NCBI GenBank assembly: GCA_002176905.1
Contig: MSYE01000144.1
Span: 1-20,192 of the forward strand
Direction of reading: 5' to 3'
Source: a bacterium F11
GTDB taxonomy: Bacteria > Elusimicrobiota > Elusimicrobia > F11
DNA: 20,192 bases
Position 1 is the stretch's first letter. Each line of letters begins with the position of its first letter. The notes beneath the pieces are model-generated. The model saw only the letters and a list, made by a program, of their open reading frames with translations, was not told the DNA's origin and did not search any database. Shown one piece after another: positions 17,401 to 20,176 of this stretch. A program made the translations under genes and the position numbers.

Positions 17401-20176
17401 GATCTGTTTGATCAAAATGGAGAACCTCCATAACCTCTAACTGACCTTGGTAACCAATAAATACAAATTGAACCCCGCCTTGCTCATCCCATCTGGCCGG
17501 AACCACTTCTTGGACCCATCCCAAACCTTGACGATTGTTTCTAATTACAACATACAGAGAACCCGTTGGAGAGAAGGAGGACTCCCTCGGTCCCGATTGC
17601 ACAACATCAGGAGGGATGCTGACCCGTAACGTCGAATTTTGCGCAGAGATCGCGCTGACCGGCTCATCTAAAACAATTTCCATCGGATGCCGATCAAGAA
17701 ATTCATTTTCTGTTCGGTGTTCGATCTCCAATATCTCTGTTAAATTGGCAATCAATTGATAGGTCATACGGAAGAAAAGGAATGGCGATTCGGATCTTAT
17801 CTGGTAGAAATTTTGAAAGGAGAGATAATTCCCAAATTCATCTTCCCCTGCGCGTTGATTGAGCAACTCCCACCGAATATCCATGCTGATATCAACCCGC
17901 CCAGCAGGTGATACAAGAATACGAATGGTCCGCAATTCCGTCTCAAAATATATTTCGATATGAGATTCGGTCTGGCGCACAACAGGAACAACTTTTTCCT
18001 CCGCCGCTTGCTGCTCCCGTGTCTGGTTAAGATCAAAAAGATACCGATAACGAAACTTATCTATATAATCCCCTGTCACCGCATCCCGAATCCTTTCATA
18101 ACTCGGATTCTCAATCCCCAGCTCATAAGAATATTCAAACTCAGCCTCATCTTCCGCTGATAATTCCGATTGAAATATGACGGTATTTCGATAACCAGAT
18201 CCACAATGGGATTCAATGAGAGGACGCCCTTCCATCTCTCCTTTGGGTCCAATAGCTTGAACATTAATAAACTCATTTTCGTATTTTCCAAATTCCTTTC
18301 TTTCCTTATTATCGCCAAAGAAAATTTCGCCATGATCCCGAGGAAAAACGAATATTCCATCTTTTACGACTGGAGCATGTATCACTTCGAAGTCATTGAT
18401 TTCGATTCCAGTTCGATTCACCTTCGTTGCTATCACTTTAATCTGGATTCCCATTTGGGAAAGTGTGTTAATAATTTCAGGTCGATGAAAAAAGGCGAGG
18501 CTCCGTGTTTCTGAAGCACGGGTAATAACATTTACCTGAACCAGATCATTATCACTCCACCCACGACTTTTCCTAAACTCAGATAATGCATAAAAGAATT
18601 CCCCAATCAACTTATCATGAGCGACAAGCTCACCCCAACCTTCTTCTGTTACTTCAGGCACATGATACACATCCGACAATCCAGGTGAATTCAGGTAAAT
18701 ATCATACCCTCCTTGTGTTAACGTCACAAATTTACCCCACGCCCTCTCGTATTCTTCCAAGCTGGCTTTATTATCATTGTAATGGGCTCGAGTGGTTTTA
18801 AATTCTCTGTAAGCCACTTTAACAAGCCGCCCTACTTCCTCCTCAGCGGCTTTGTTGATCGAAGGGATATGTTCAGTGTTATTCTTTATCAATTCACGAA
18901 CTGCCTTATCATCATCCACAATAACTTCATTCACAAAGGTATGGGTTTCATCAGCAAAAATTTCACGTCTTGTCCCGGTCTGAAATCGGTTCAATATGGG
19001 GATATCAACCGCCGTTCCCCACGAATCACGAAGAACAGGGTTATAACGAAGGGTGGGATCAGCAGGTTGAAAGTTGAGAAGCACATGTCGCATCGTCCCA
19101 AATTCAATAATCCAGGCCACCACCCTCAAAACCCATTCGATAATAGGAGGGATTGAATTTAGTCTTATGGCCACCCTTCGCAAGGGATTGGACAACATAT
19201 CATCTTGGTGGTGGCAAAAATCGACATGGTCCACATATTTACGGCCCAGGGGTATTGAGCCTTCTTCATCTATAATGGTCTGAATTTCTTCATTCTCTTC
19301 ATCTTCAAACTCCTCAACTGCTACCCCAAAAACAAATTCGATCCGAGCGAAGGACATAGGATCGTCATCTCTGCTTGTTCGCACTCCCTCCTCCAGTTCG
19401 TTAAATCCAGGGGTAAAAACCCCATTTAAGACAAATCTTTTTTGGGCACTGTATCCAAACCCATCCATCTCGGCATAAAACCCTCTGTGACCAGAAACCT
19501 GACGGACCGCATGTTCATAGTTTGCTCTTACCGTGGCCGCCGGAACCGGTTCATCTACCCATTGTTGGGGATATTCTTTAAGTGTATGGTGGATGGCTCG
19601 ATTGGGAACAAACTGGATTTTTCCGTTACGGAAGGCCTTGGTTTGCACCAAGCGGCGCTTTACGCGATTAATCCGCTCATCCATTTCACGATCGGGATCC
19701 AAATAGAAGATAATGGAATTTCGATACAGGCCCATTCCGGAGGCAGTATGTCCGGTGGGGATGTCAGTAAAATCAGGCTCCAAATTGGTTTCCAGTTTAT
19801 CGCGATCAGGAATCCCATATCGATCCTTCACCTCAGCCGATTTTATGGGGTTTCTCAATTTCTCATTGAGAATATTTTTAAATTTGGAATAGTGAGGCCA
19901 ACGCTGGTTTCGATCCTGCTCGATTTGAAACGAAACCAAGAACCACCCAGCCCAGTTGACCAACGGATGGATAAGGATAATCCCCAACAAAAACCAAGGA
20001 GAAAAATTGAGATAAATAAAAAAGGCAGCCCAAGTTTCTAGACCCACAAGGGCAAAGGCCGTCGATTGATTCTCGGGTCTGTGTTTTTTGATAAACCAAT
20101 AGGCGGTCCACAGGCGAATTGGAATAAAAATAGACAAAACCACCCATGGAATTCCCCAAAAGAGAAACGCCAACAT
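2462..20176 (-). CDS. Giant multidomain membrane protein with Dus-like and Maf-like domains and two repeat arrays
   Basis: One uninterrupted frame of at least 5,904 residues, stop TAA at 2464-2462. Order by residue: membrane module TM-1 (1-95); histidine-motif region (about 100-385); X1 (387-658); mixed region (659-955); tRNA-dihydrouridine synthase-like barrel (956-1236); TM-2 (1316-1475); beta-helix-like stretch (1533-1656) and further beta-rich sequence; TM-3 (2258-2418); Maf-like domain (2497-2725); X2 (2782-2976); TM-4 (3006-3169) plus another hydrophobic pair (about 3205-3275); cap and ten repeats (3309-4404); a tail; cap and ten repeats again (4530-5631); a final tail with a prepilin-like motif. 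The frame is open for the 16 bases upstream of the ATG at 20176, and the first residues align with the middle of the other TM modules, so the true start may lie outside the window. However, GGAG sits 5 bases before this ATG, so it could also be real. Overall function unknown; the layout suggests a membrane-anchored mosaic scaffold. Confidence 0.9.
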   Translation of the reverse strand: MLAFLFWGIPWVVLSIFIPIRLWTAYWFIKKHRPENQSTAFALVGLETWAAFFIYLNFSPWFLLGIILIHPLVNWAGWFLVSFQIEQDRNQRWPHYSKFKNILNEKLRNPIKSAEVKDRYGIPDRDKLETNLEPDFTDIPTGHTASGMGLYRNSIIFYLDPDREMDERINRVKRRLVQTKAFRNGKIQFVPNRAIHHTLKEYPQQWVDEPVPAATVRANYEHAVRQVSGHRGFYAEMDGFGYSAQKRFVLNGVFTPGFNELEEGVRTSRDDDPMSFARIEFVFGVAVEEFEDEENEEIQTIIDEEGSIPLGRKYVDHVDFCHHQDDMLSNPLRRVAIRLNSIPPIIEWVLRVVAWIIEFGTMRHVLLNFQPADPTLRYNPVLRDSWGTAVDIPILNRFQTGTRREIFADETHTFVNEVIVDDDKAVRELIKNNTEHIPSINKAAEEEVGRLVKVAYREFKTTRAHYNDNKASLEEYERAWGKFVTLTQGGYDIYLNSPGLSDVYHVPEVTEEGWGELVAHDKLIGEFFYALSEFRKSRGWSDNDLVQVNVITRASETRSLAFFHRPEIINTLSQMGIQIKVIATKVNRTGIEINDFEVIHAPVVKDGIFVFPRDHGEIFFGDNKERKEFGKYENEFINVQAIGPKGEMEGRPLIESHCGSGYRNTVIFQSELSAEDEAEFEYSYELGIENPSYERIRDAVTGDYIDKFRYRYLFDLNQTREQQAAEEKVVPVVRQTESHIEIYFETELRTIRILVSPAGRVDISMDIRWELLNQRAGEDEFGNYLSFQNFYQIRSESPFLFFRMTYQLIANLTEILEIEHRTENEFLDRHPMEIVLDEPVSAISAQNSTLRVSIPPDVVQSGPRESSFSPTGSLYVVIRNNRQGLGWVQEVVPARWDEQGGVQFVFIGYQGQLEVMEVLHFDQTDPVPWELQFHPTIQDQGRLPDLKEIDGGEKLTNPLVSRVEASPMTRGSGVDARVFWSKRGIDKTYSEMIIMGRLLPNQDQVNLDTPGSFERIEGFGRFKRAEVEQNASAQFGAPTPMDTDEMFDDLYGNEDRIVRSFVRSAQLAKLIGFKEINVNMCCPARNVHLLGGGIGLLKNPGMARAIIVAIKKETGLAVSAKMLLIPQEGEPSQPDMESSVEFAKSLDAAGLDSLVVQAQVAGSEGTYPEAVARIGEEVKMPVVHSGKVGFLYRSPEDVENVSLFAVDELLKSFLDNAKVMMGRALFGPLGLWEKPQLTDLEVLEEAYQHVQAMRGAFHGMGRAGVNMALLQVRFYTKYLSDDLRTRLDHQTTHASSLDEIVTSISNARDSISGNDSFGAEAYPPEVEQLYYAAATLLGFLVAHHYMANGVSLWVSLGAGLWFGVVLLLLLLPFFLFTHYYRIVKKHPEDFQNSDGSLNLSAISSYFAYLIASHLGLGMATLGGTSLVLILGLISIPTSWVPGITFHVLSVMAFVVGQSLGYGIHVRLKNIEKFRWSRRKRGESESDKASGMIWVRGDNPPKVELIFEDRESVESRARGLSEIVFTTGSPDDTGVIKIGRDVRLNDAFVSFRTSKGGVDDLGTTIIPEMTIGNEAEISGHSEVINTNVGEGSRIRRLSVLVEADGMGSHSELTDASDAKLCFIGDNSLVREGSKVFKAILGNHVTVGGGSALIGGPDETYPGWRSSERGVVLKDYSTFLNGVAHHFGTKTGEINPIVVEKGISLDGVYLLSYQNEPVRAEVDFVLPLGKRVTITDNITLDANLKKEIEAYLPHFNHVVVEYVNGKSYIYGTHQNLERFSLDDFISLKDNLRAEWTSSERIEKIFAVNSVGEAVTLNSFLSRQRVYIDSNGRLLTKEPGSLDYREIDVENRRLIGTVSHPQIRATLGQGVEVYPGLQVFAHPERSVVINLMQIGQRGGAVVVADGINVHMGPELESGKVTARGRVSGAAVVRDVNLKAEFNNFGGVANQIQGDAKLTLRSGLLEKAFLKFTSFSERNGEVIWGWMIGRQIHFSVGDNNIALTHGGMIEGGELPDGTFSVKLTGSFRGPYQMVLLDLRDGPTYIKWFDNHGQPAMHDGTRVEVGSIDPNPIHLWPAGTTWEDLPAVDRQLFDRFSRQFSVNDLEDSLRDLVDQNDEIGYLDGSRAFPLVADIMRCIQLLRTGGGSSRKTVKPQPHDPLSQSERLIISIGRKLELVLSLPEVQRIIRDPFWNENDTGVEFGILVALSEYVFDFRRPEAQHSRFDEWKKSDWHFRELIRIIRDESRRSRAYSNAARQSTNANSLGAEAFPPVVEQLYYAAATLLGFLVAHHYMANGVSLWVSLGAGLWFGIVFLVCLLPIFLLTHYVRVIRKNPPTFRHLDGSRNWRNIFGYLSYLTARHLEFGSLTLGFAVPMMVLGLPIMGAESFDGLLPLFLAAGPFVLGQIAGYQFHVNVNTSEHYRWSGPSDRKIAERLIRVINESPVEARETHEYLHYFVRLMEQNGQQAAEILALMFDRDRRATRDYLERILHIAEMTDSQEEGIVLGSTSPHRKRILELMLPGDRGFDVAKPDMEEFLPTQASYESAMMALAFQKAWAVAKTNKGTVIGSDTTVLVDGTPVGKIPKEENAFEVLKQRSGQNLEVVSSVAVIDTKEGRVSFGFDNATVEIKPFDEKLSSNDLSVLAHLSETPGYHHLRDLQGKAASGKPVTVGDVCRLYTSLGRHQGKAGGFGVQDRDFFLVVRKVRKNPMAIVGLPSDSLRAIFSGMGIKTKDPQAMDAIKEELWPHALEQEKFEPYTLEKTKRSASRIHQTITPPDWPPLGYPRDKAGTNVDIPLDSKFSGTPRVLFADEMALVPYDVSQMTTDAWQEIMPGDPIKAEFLFALEELRERKGWDETDPIYLVVLTEGQERENRAFFERREVKDIFGLFGIQIKVIASSVESKGPHVEYFGGRKDPDAKRDVWVFPDEGEIMIGSNKEIPEFGDLPPDQFVNVQALLEGRHGPDTRRAKRALGVVQGPLVDSYQIELANSIEWSEEFKNYFEEGSFRDLIREQFRYFSGPVFVFVLVMGILSLAFPGLFTGIVIGIPVGLGLMVALLSGKFSDGEVTRESWFVWEHRRFFGRANKIAKNFGELDGALNYRVWLQQKYAFFKYTTVLLASFFFPLIHGVFSLYLGWWSQVLVSLLLAVGTAELIVILIHNTINSLKKDDGTYRFRWKGALPASGKPQNEKPRADLGSILAGKLQTDLLKAEFDFSGKNGPLIRQVTGVLLVGGVGSLFLHSLIQAGAIEAFVPFLAPLFLLIGAILIILMEMKHWVPSLAWLGVPSAFSESDSGHDERVTLMTSTAKMPHQSTGEEEFDEKKARERLFGKRIDKWLQDHQKKGNRAEMVATAADINRDSLFWEGLGSQTDFGVYFIKYAMRKNLNLETKNLRNFLDVLRTAASKGNKKRVPHISVPIKTFVQIRVALKHPRVESFLNGETLEDLFPDRFPNKLLWKYRKKNISQIDSDDRMAVLMDLWEALEIQVDSDHMGHVQTALPDRLAPGLLKKDFQYISVPRDTYKQVRGAVYNSDVQLYLKGEKSFSHAELGLPVFARLEGKMFADIDVEDRLGVLMDLWEALDISIASDNMRQVHKALPRKLCPGLRKEDILQVNLPRKTYTKVRGAVYHPDVQRYLSGQKAFSHDELPLPVFDALEGKKIVHVDKEDRLGVIMDLWEALNISVGSDNMNQIHTALPKELAPGLPKKDINRVDLPRKTYKLVRAAIYHPAVQQYLRGQKPFLHNDLQLPIFKVLDGQRFTQFDTEDRLGVLMDLWEALDIQVDSVNLGNVHTALPKELAPGVLKEGIRRVDLTRETYKQVRDAVYHPEVQLYLRGEKTFSYRDLRRPAFKALEGKKISQVDKEDRLGVLMDLWEALGIRVDCDNMEYVHTGLPRELAPGLLKKSIQKVKFSRRTYQQVRDAIYDPRVQLYLKGKKAFSSADLKLASFKNREGQTISDVDYEDLLGVLMDLWEALDIRVDSDNMNHVYMALPRELAPGLLKVGIQAVQLPRRIYRGIREAVDNPQVQLYLSGEKPFSATNLKLPVFHQFNGKKFTEIDGEEQMGVLLDLWKALGIPVDTEQMKQVYSALPRELAPGLFKENIHCVMVSRQIYQQVRDAVSNKEVQPYLRGEVPFSHTKLNLPVFRRWNGKKMADVDPEDRLEILMDLWKALGIPVDAESMAYVHSALPRELAPGLLRKEIINVNLPRPVYQQVRAAIRHPQVRPYLEDKRAFSKNTLSLPLFDRLEGKKISEIDKEDRLVVLMDLWKALDIRVDSENMGNIHTAFPRELAPGLFKKDIYRLDLSRSVFDQIRGAVFDDEVQLYLKGNKAFSHDELKLAVFQELEGQKITALDPEDRLGVLMDLWDALGLQIDSESMADVHTALPKELAPHFLREDIIFVALGRGIYRNLRKLLKKKSVEKPLLSFVSGRVTKVDVAKKVIELASKNKVNLKSAKPEQIATGLPKRFKPSSARRQNSAAAVTVVGVLALIGFHLVFGLPAFSEHLSEMELILNSFGPVSSPLSGPQTTALAELGSVLAVSMGGFDEKEIRKDLFGEGIDEWLGDHQRSGTREELLGTAADLKRDTFFWDGLTPQTDFGIHLVRHAVNKRIHLETKSLGKFTAELRNAVPTAKKGKVPKINVSVSAFVGIQVALRHPVVIQFLTGSRLTDLLPNRILKGFLKKYEYMKIKEIDIEDRLGVLMELWEVLRISIDCDNMGNVYTALPRELAPGFLKKDLQRVDMNRDTFKQIRNAIDDLKIQPYLRGEKAFSSSDLDLPDFQALEGKRITDADIDPEDRLGILMDLWEALKIRVDTDNMSQVHTALPRELAPGLLKKDIRLVKLSRSTYKKVRRAVYHPEVQSYLKGEKTFDPTELDLPVFAALKGQRYTDVDKEDRLGVLLDLWEALNIKVVSQNMGHIYSALPRELVPGLLRKDIYRVDLPRKTFQEVRDAVYHEKVQPYLRGQKAFSDDELKLPVFKALKGKKITDADIDSEDRLGILMDLWEALEIPVSSDNMSRIHTALPRELSPNLPKEDVQYVGLPRRTYKQVRDAVYHDQVQPYLKGEKAFSHTELKLPVFKVLDGKRITDDDVDPEDRLGVLMDLWDALGIQVDSENMGQVYSALPKELAPGLLRRDFKQVNLPLPVYKQVRAAVYDERVQSYFGGAQPFSAAELLLPEFEEFDGRFISAIDVEDRLGVLMDLWEALEIRVDTEDMRHVYAALPREVAPGLLKEDIQLVNIARPAYKQVRAGIKDPQVQAYLSGAKSFSSSELLLPVFEDLEGKRILEVDREDRLGVIMDLWEALGIRVDSQNMVQIHNSLPRELAPGLLRSDIHRVDLPKQTYKQVRDAVYDKKIQPYLRGEETFSHATLRLPVFKALEGKRMKDVDAEDRLGLLMDLWEAFGVRVDSGNMAHVHTALPSELAPGLKRSDIHHVDLPRRYYKQVRDAVYHEEVQPYLQGEKTFSSEELPPSVFKVLEGKKITDVDSHDRLGVLMDLWEGLGIRVEPKNMAQIHSALPKTLAPGLMKKSIFRVHLPRLTYKQVRDAVYHDKVQPYLTGRKVFLHADLPRPVFEDYNDKAISEVDAEDRLGLLMDLWEVLKIPVDSDNMTHIHSALPNELAPGLTRESIYQVNLPRRSYRELRAFLKQKSILDILMPMVALKATKKEIAQEVIPLARQHGVFLKSASAKKVAQALPKMFDSSQAVPQSAFTLIEVLGVLAIIGLGLGFGLPVLQRHLLEINMFLTIFGHLYWESLSSSVPLLINFLMLEVVGILMLGMWKKTEAIVQVMDPSDEDVLGRVARLKRRKGFKILVVGAGVDIALSSDPDVMLIRNTRADIALLKDAFQSRKMAIKRVRLYVDSKVYPKFNQSALDSYLNDLKFQGISVFAYIKMKLLPPIPRVLYDYYNDLPSRFARLKLVLQQA
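2465..3283 (-). other. C-terminal tail of the giant protein
   Basis: Residues 5632-5904. A helical, lysine-rich stretch (KEIAQEVIPLARQHG) comes first, then the prepilin-like motif, then a second hydrophobic helix (SVPLLINFLMLEVVGILMLG). A soluble alpha/beta-looking end of about 140 residues follows (RKGFKILVVGAGVDIALSS, IKRVRLYVDSKVYPKFN). The last part has no counterpart in tail 1 and no recognised family. Confidence 0.5.
3059..3112 (-). other. Internal type IV prepilin-like motif
   Basis: SAFTLIEVLGVLAIIGLG at about residues 5689-5706. It matches the class III signal peptide (G/A, then F-T-L-I-E followed by about 15 hydrophobic residues) including the glutamate five residues after the cleavage position (Glu5695). 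It lies deep inside the protein; cleavage before Phe5691 would release a 214-residue C-terminal product. The internal ATG 12 codons earlier (3142) has no visible ribosome-binding site, so a separate pilin gene is not supported. Confidence 0.55.
3284..6145 (-). repeat. Tandem array 2: ten in-frame 98- to 100-residue repeats
   Basis: Residues 4678-5631. Units begin at 6145, 5845, 5551, 5251, 4951, 4657, 4363, 4069, 3775 and 3481. Seven unit spacings or lengths follow the 98-residue form; units 1, 3 and 4 are 100 residues long because their last linker reads T-D-A-D-I or T-D-D-D-V. The consensus is that of array 1, and the tenth unit decays at the same point (RSYRELRAFLKQKS, compare GIYRNLRKLLKKKS). 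Equal unit number, equal caps and equal decay point support duplication of the whole array. Confidence 0.92.
6146..6589 (-). other. Cap domain of array 2
   Basis: Residues 4530-4677, 148 residues, the direct counterpart of the cap at 9809-10252 with identical length and the same landmarks (DEWLGDHQ, AADLKRD, FFWDGL, QTDFGIHL). It marks the start of the second super-unit, 3,663 bp (1,221 codons) after the first. Confidence 0.7.
6590..6964 (-). other. Tail of super-unit 1
   Basis: Residues 4405-4529. Charged helical sequence (VDVAKKVIELASKNKVNLKSA), then a hydrophobic segment (VGVLALIGFHLVFGLPAF) and a Ser/Pro/Gly-rich linker. It aligns with the start of the C-terminal tail (GVLAIIGLGLGFGLPVL), but the residues preceding GVLA are AAAVTV instead of FTLIE, so the prepilin-like motif is absent here. 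Confidence 0.6.
6965..9808 (-). repeat. Tandem array 1: ten in-frame 98-residue repeats
   Basis: Residues 3457-4404. Repeat units begin at 9808, 9514, 9220, 8926, 8632, 8338, 8044, 7750, 7456 and 7162, each exactly 294 bp apart; the tenth keeps only its first two thirds. The unit pattern is D-x-E-D-R-L-G-V-L-M-D-L-W-E-A-L, then I-x-V-D-S-x-N-M, A-L-P-R-E-L-A-P-G-L, V-x-L-P-R, T-Y-K-Q-V-R-D-A-V-Y-H-P-x-V-Q-x-Y-L, and F-S-H-x-E-L-x-L-P-V-F. It looks wholly helical (three to four helices), so an alpha-solenoid is likely. I do not recognise it as a named repeat family. Confidence 0.92.
9809..10252 (-). other. Cap domain of array 1
   Basis: Residues 3309-3456, exactly 148 residues, beginning FDEKKARERLFGKRIDKWL. 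It aligns without length change to the cap of array 2 (FDEKEIRKDLFGEGIDEWL). Shared landmarks are L-F-G-x-x-I-D-x-W-L-x-D-H-Q, A-A-D-x-x-R-D, F-W-x-G-L and Q-T-D-F-G. The last 65 residues resemble the second half of one array repeat (FVQIRVALKHPRVESFLNG), so the cap ends in a degenerate half-repeat. Confidence 0.7.
10253..10669 (-). other. Hydrophobic pair and linker before the first repeat array
   Basis: Residues 3170-3308. A polar linker is followed by two hydrophobic segments, VTGVLLVGGVGSLFLHSLI and AFVPFLAPLFLLIGAILIIL, and then a polar, serine-rich linker (SAFSESDSGHDERVTLM) leading to the cap. It separates the membrane part of the protein from the repeat arrays. No domain recognised. 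Confidence 0.45.
10670..11161 (-). other. Membrane module TM-4
   Basis: Residues 3006-3169. First hydrophobic hairpin VFVFVLVMGILSLAFPG and IVIGIPVGLGLMVALLSG; a long basic loop (WEHRRFFGRANKIAKNFG) with the ELDGALNY turn that corresponds to the x-D-G-S-x-N turn of TM-2 and TM-3; two further helices (TTVLLASFFFPLIHGVF, VLVSLLLAVGTAELIVILI); exit YRFRWKG. Homology to the other modules is visible in architecture and in the D-G and R-W landmarks, but it lacks the S-x-G-A-E linker and is the most diverged copy. Confidence 0.6.
11249..11833 (-). other. Domain X, second copy (X2)
   Basis: Residues 2782-2976, directly after the Maf-like domain through a short proline-rich linker (TITPPDWPPLGYPRDKAG). 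It shows the same landmarks as X1: GTNVDIP, FADE, AEFLFALEELRERKGW, RAFFERREV, GIQIKVIA, VWVFPDEGEI, FVNVQAL. It lacks the helical insertion seen in X1, so X2 is nearer the minimal domain (about 195 residues). Function unknown. Confidence 0.65.
12002..12688 (-). other. Maf-type nucleoside triphosphate pyrophosphatase domain inside the giant protein
   Basis: Residues 2497-2725. Maf proteins hydrolyse (often modified) nucleoside triphosphates to monophosphates. Matches in order: VLGSTSPHRKRILEL (family S-x-S-P-R-R-x-x-L-L; the first Arg is His here), DMEEFLPTQASYESAMMALA followed by QKAWAVA (family E-x-x-x-P-x-x-x-x-x-x-L-A-x-x-K-A), IGSDTTVLVDGTPVGKIP (family I-G-A-D-T-x-V-x-x-x-G-x-x-L-G-K-P) with catalytic-position Asp2564, FEVLKQRSGQ (x-x-L-x-x-L-S-G), GKAGGFGVQDRDFFLVV (D-K-A-G-A-Y-G-I-Q) and IVGLPSDSL (V-V-G-L-P). 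Length (about 229) exceeds a free-standing Maf (about 190-200) because of an insertion before the GKAGGFG motif. Most substrate-binding positions are kept, so activity is plausible. Confidence 0.88.
12923..13405 (-). other. Membrane module TM-3
   Basis: Residues 2258-2418. Opens SLGAEAFPPVVEQLYY, then shares AAATLLGFLVAHHYMANG and SLWVSLGAGLWFG exactly with TM-2. After this the two copies diverge: basic loop THYVRVIRKNPPTF, turn HLDGSRNW, two further hydrophobic helices (LTLGFAVPMMVLGLPIMG and LLPLFLAAGPFVLGQIAG), exit YRWSG. A charged helical linker (2419-2495) leads into the Maf-like domain. Confidence 0.8.
13263..13354. repeat. 92-bp perfect direct repeat, copy in TM-3
   Basis: Identical base for base to 16089-16180, an offset of 2,826 bp that keeps the reading frame. 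It codes for the LLGFLVAHHYMANG...GAGLWFG part of the module. Similarity continues with scattered mismatches to about 13395. Identity covers synonymous positions while the rest of the two modules has diverged strongly, which suggests recent conversion or recombination, not purifying selection alone. Confidence 0.9.
13406..15208 (-). other. Long beta-rich and helical region before TM-3, no recognised family
   Basis: Residues 1657-2257. The first part is strand-rich (KRVTITDNITLDAN, VVVEYVNGKSYIYG). Around 1882-1962 it again looks helix-of-strands-like (GGAVVVADGINVHMG, AAVVRDVNLKAEFNN), possibly a second beta-helix. A compact block follows (MVLLDLRDGPTYIKWFDNHG). The last 200 residues are helical and charged (VNDLEDSLRDLVDQNDE, WHFRELIRIIRDESRRS). 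I do not recognise a domain here. Confidence 0.4.
15209..15580 (-). other. Left-handed beta-helix-like (hexapeptide) stretch
   Basis: Residues 1533-1656. Short strands recur with glycine, asparagine or aspartate at turns in a loose six-residue rhythm: IKIGRDVRLND, MTIGNEAEISGHSEVINTNV, GEGSRI, FIGDNSLVREGS, AILGNHVTVGGGSALIGG. This is the look of bacterial hexapeptide acyltransferases and related sugar-nucleotide enzymes. I see no catalytic histidine in the expected place, so it may be structural. The rhythm is imperfect and the call tentative. Confidence 0.45.
15752..16231 (-). other. Membrane module TM-2
   Basis: Residues 1316-1475. Opens with the linker SFGAEAYPPEVEQLYY, then a helix through AAATLLGFLVAHHYMANG, a second through SLWVSLGAGLWFG and a run of leucines, a basic loop with HYYRIVKKHP and a short NSDGSLN turn, two further hydrophobic helices (ASHLGLGMATLGG onward and VLSVMAFVVGQSLGYG), and an exit FRWSRRKRG. 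It is homologous to TM-3 along its length and shares a perfectly identical 92-base block with it. The strongly basic exit suggests the following domain faces the cytoplasm (positive-inside rule). Confidence 0.8.
16089..16180. repeat. 92-bp perfect direct repeat, copy in TM-2
   Basis: Partner of 13263-13354. Beyond the right end the match continues with a few single-base differences toward the SFGAE linker; beyond the left end it falls off quickly. Confidence 0.9.
16469..17311 (-). other. tRNA-dihydrouridine synthase-like domain inside the giant protein
   Basis: Residues 956-1236. Dus enzymes are FMN-dependent TIM barrels that reduce uridine in tRNA. Visible matches: the first strand EASPMTRGSGVDARVF (family: A-P-M-x-G-x-T-D-x-x-F) followed by YSEMII (family: x-T-E-M-x-x); INVNMCCPARNV (family N-x-G-C-P-x-x-x-V), with Cys1082 in the catalytic cysteine position; GGGIGLLKNP (family G-x-G-x-x-L-x-x-P); and VSAKMLL with Lys1121 in the phosphate-contact position. 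It continues LDAAGLDSLVVQAQ (family G-x-D-x-x-x-V-H-G-R), VVHSGKV (family I-x-N-G-D-I), and MMGRALFGPLGLWEKP (family M-I-G-R-G-x-x-x-x-P-W). Substitutions: VHGR has become VQAQ and the NGD turn has become HSG, so activity is doubtful. Family membership rests on the order and spacing of six motifs. Confidence 0.8.
17312..18204 (-). other. Unrecognised mixed region between X1 and the Dus-like domain
   Basis: Residues 658-955. Mostly strand-like sequence with charged helices (AEDEAEFEYSYELG, TREQQAAEEKVVPVV), then blocks such as EIYFETELRTIRILVSP and GSLYVVIRNNRQGLGWVQEV. No membrane segment and no motif I recognise. It ends just before the first strand of the Dus-like barrel. Confidence 0.4.
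18205..19018 (-). other. Domain X, first copy (X1)
   Basis: Residues 387-658. It aligns with a second copy at 2782-2976. Shared landmarks in order: G-T-x-V-D-I-P, F-A-D-E, E-F-x-x-A-L-x-E-x-R-x-x-x-G-W, a strand with V-x-T, R-x-x-A-F-F-x-R, G-I-Q-I-K-V-I-A (identical in both), V-F-P-x-x-x-G-E-I, then N-V-Q-A and a short R/G-rich end. X1 is longer because of a helical insertion of about 75-90 residues after FADE. The alternating strands and helices suggest an alpha/beta fold, but I do not recognise the family. Confidence 0.65.
19020..19891 (-). other. Region with two spaced histidine motifs, possible 2H-type fold (speculative)
   Basis: Residues 96-386 of the giant protein, unassigned. After a charged linker it has predicted alternating strands, with AIHHTLKEYP at about 194-203 and a second histidine cluster, DHVDFCHH, at 316-323. 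The pattern H-x-T-hydrophobic followed later by H-hydrophobic-x-hydrophobic is reminiscent of 2H phosphoesterases. However, the spacing (about 120 residues) is long, and the second motif has Asp where Ser or Thr is expected. An acidic insertion (EEFEDEENEE) lies between. A hydrophobic stretch (IIEWVLRVVAWIIEF) near 345-359 could be an amphipathic helix or membrane contact. I would not name it on this evidence. Confidence 0.25.
19892..20176 (-). other. Membrane module TM-1 (N-terminally incomplete)
   Basis: Residues 1-95 of the giant protein. Hydrophobic segments lie at 1-22, 41-58 and 60-82, with the basic stretch WFIKKHRPEN between the first two and QRWPHYSKF after the last. The pattern 'hydrophobic hairpin, basic loop, two more hydrophobic segments, then an aromatic-R-W exit' matches TM-2, TM-3 and TM-4. 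WGIPWVVLSIFIPIR aligns with the FGIVFLVCLLPIF part of TM-3. The S-G-A-E linker and first helix seen in TM-2 and TM-3 are missing, either because the window ends or because the module is truncated. Confidence 0.6.
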
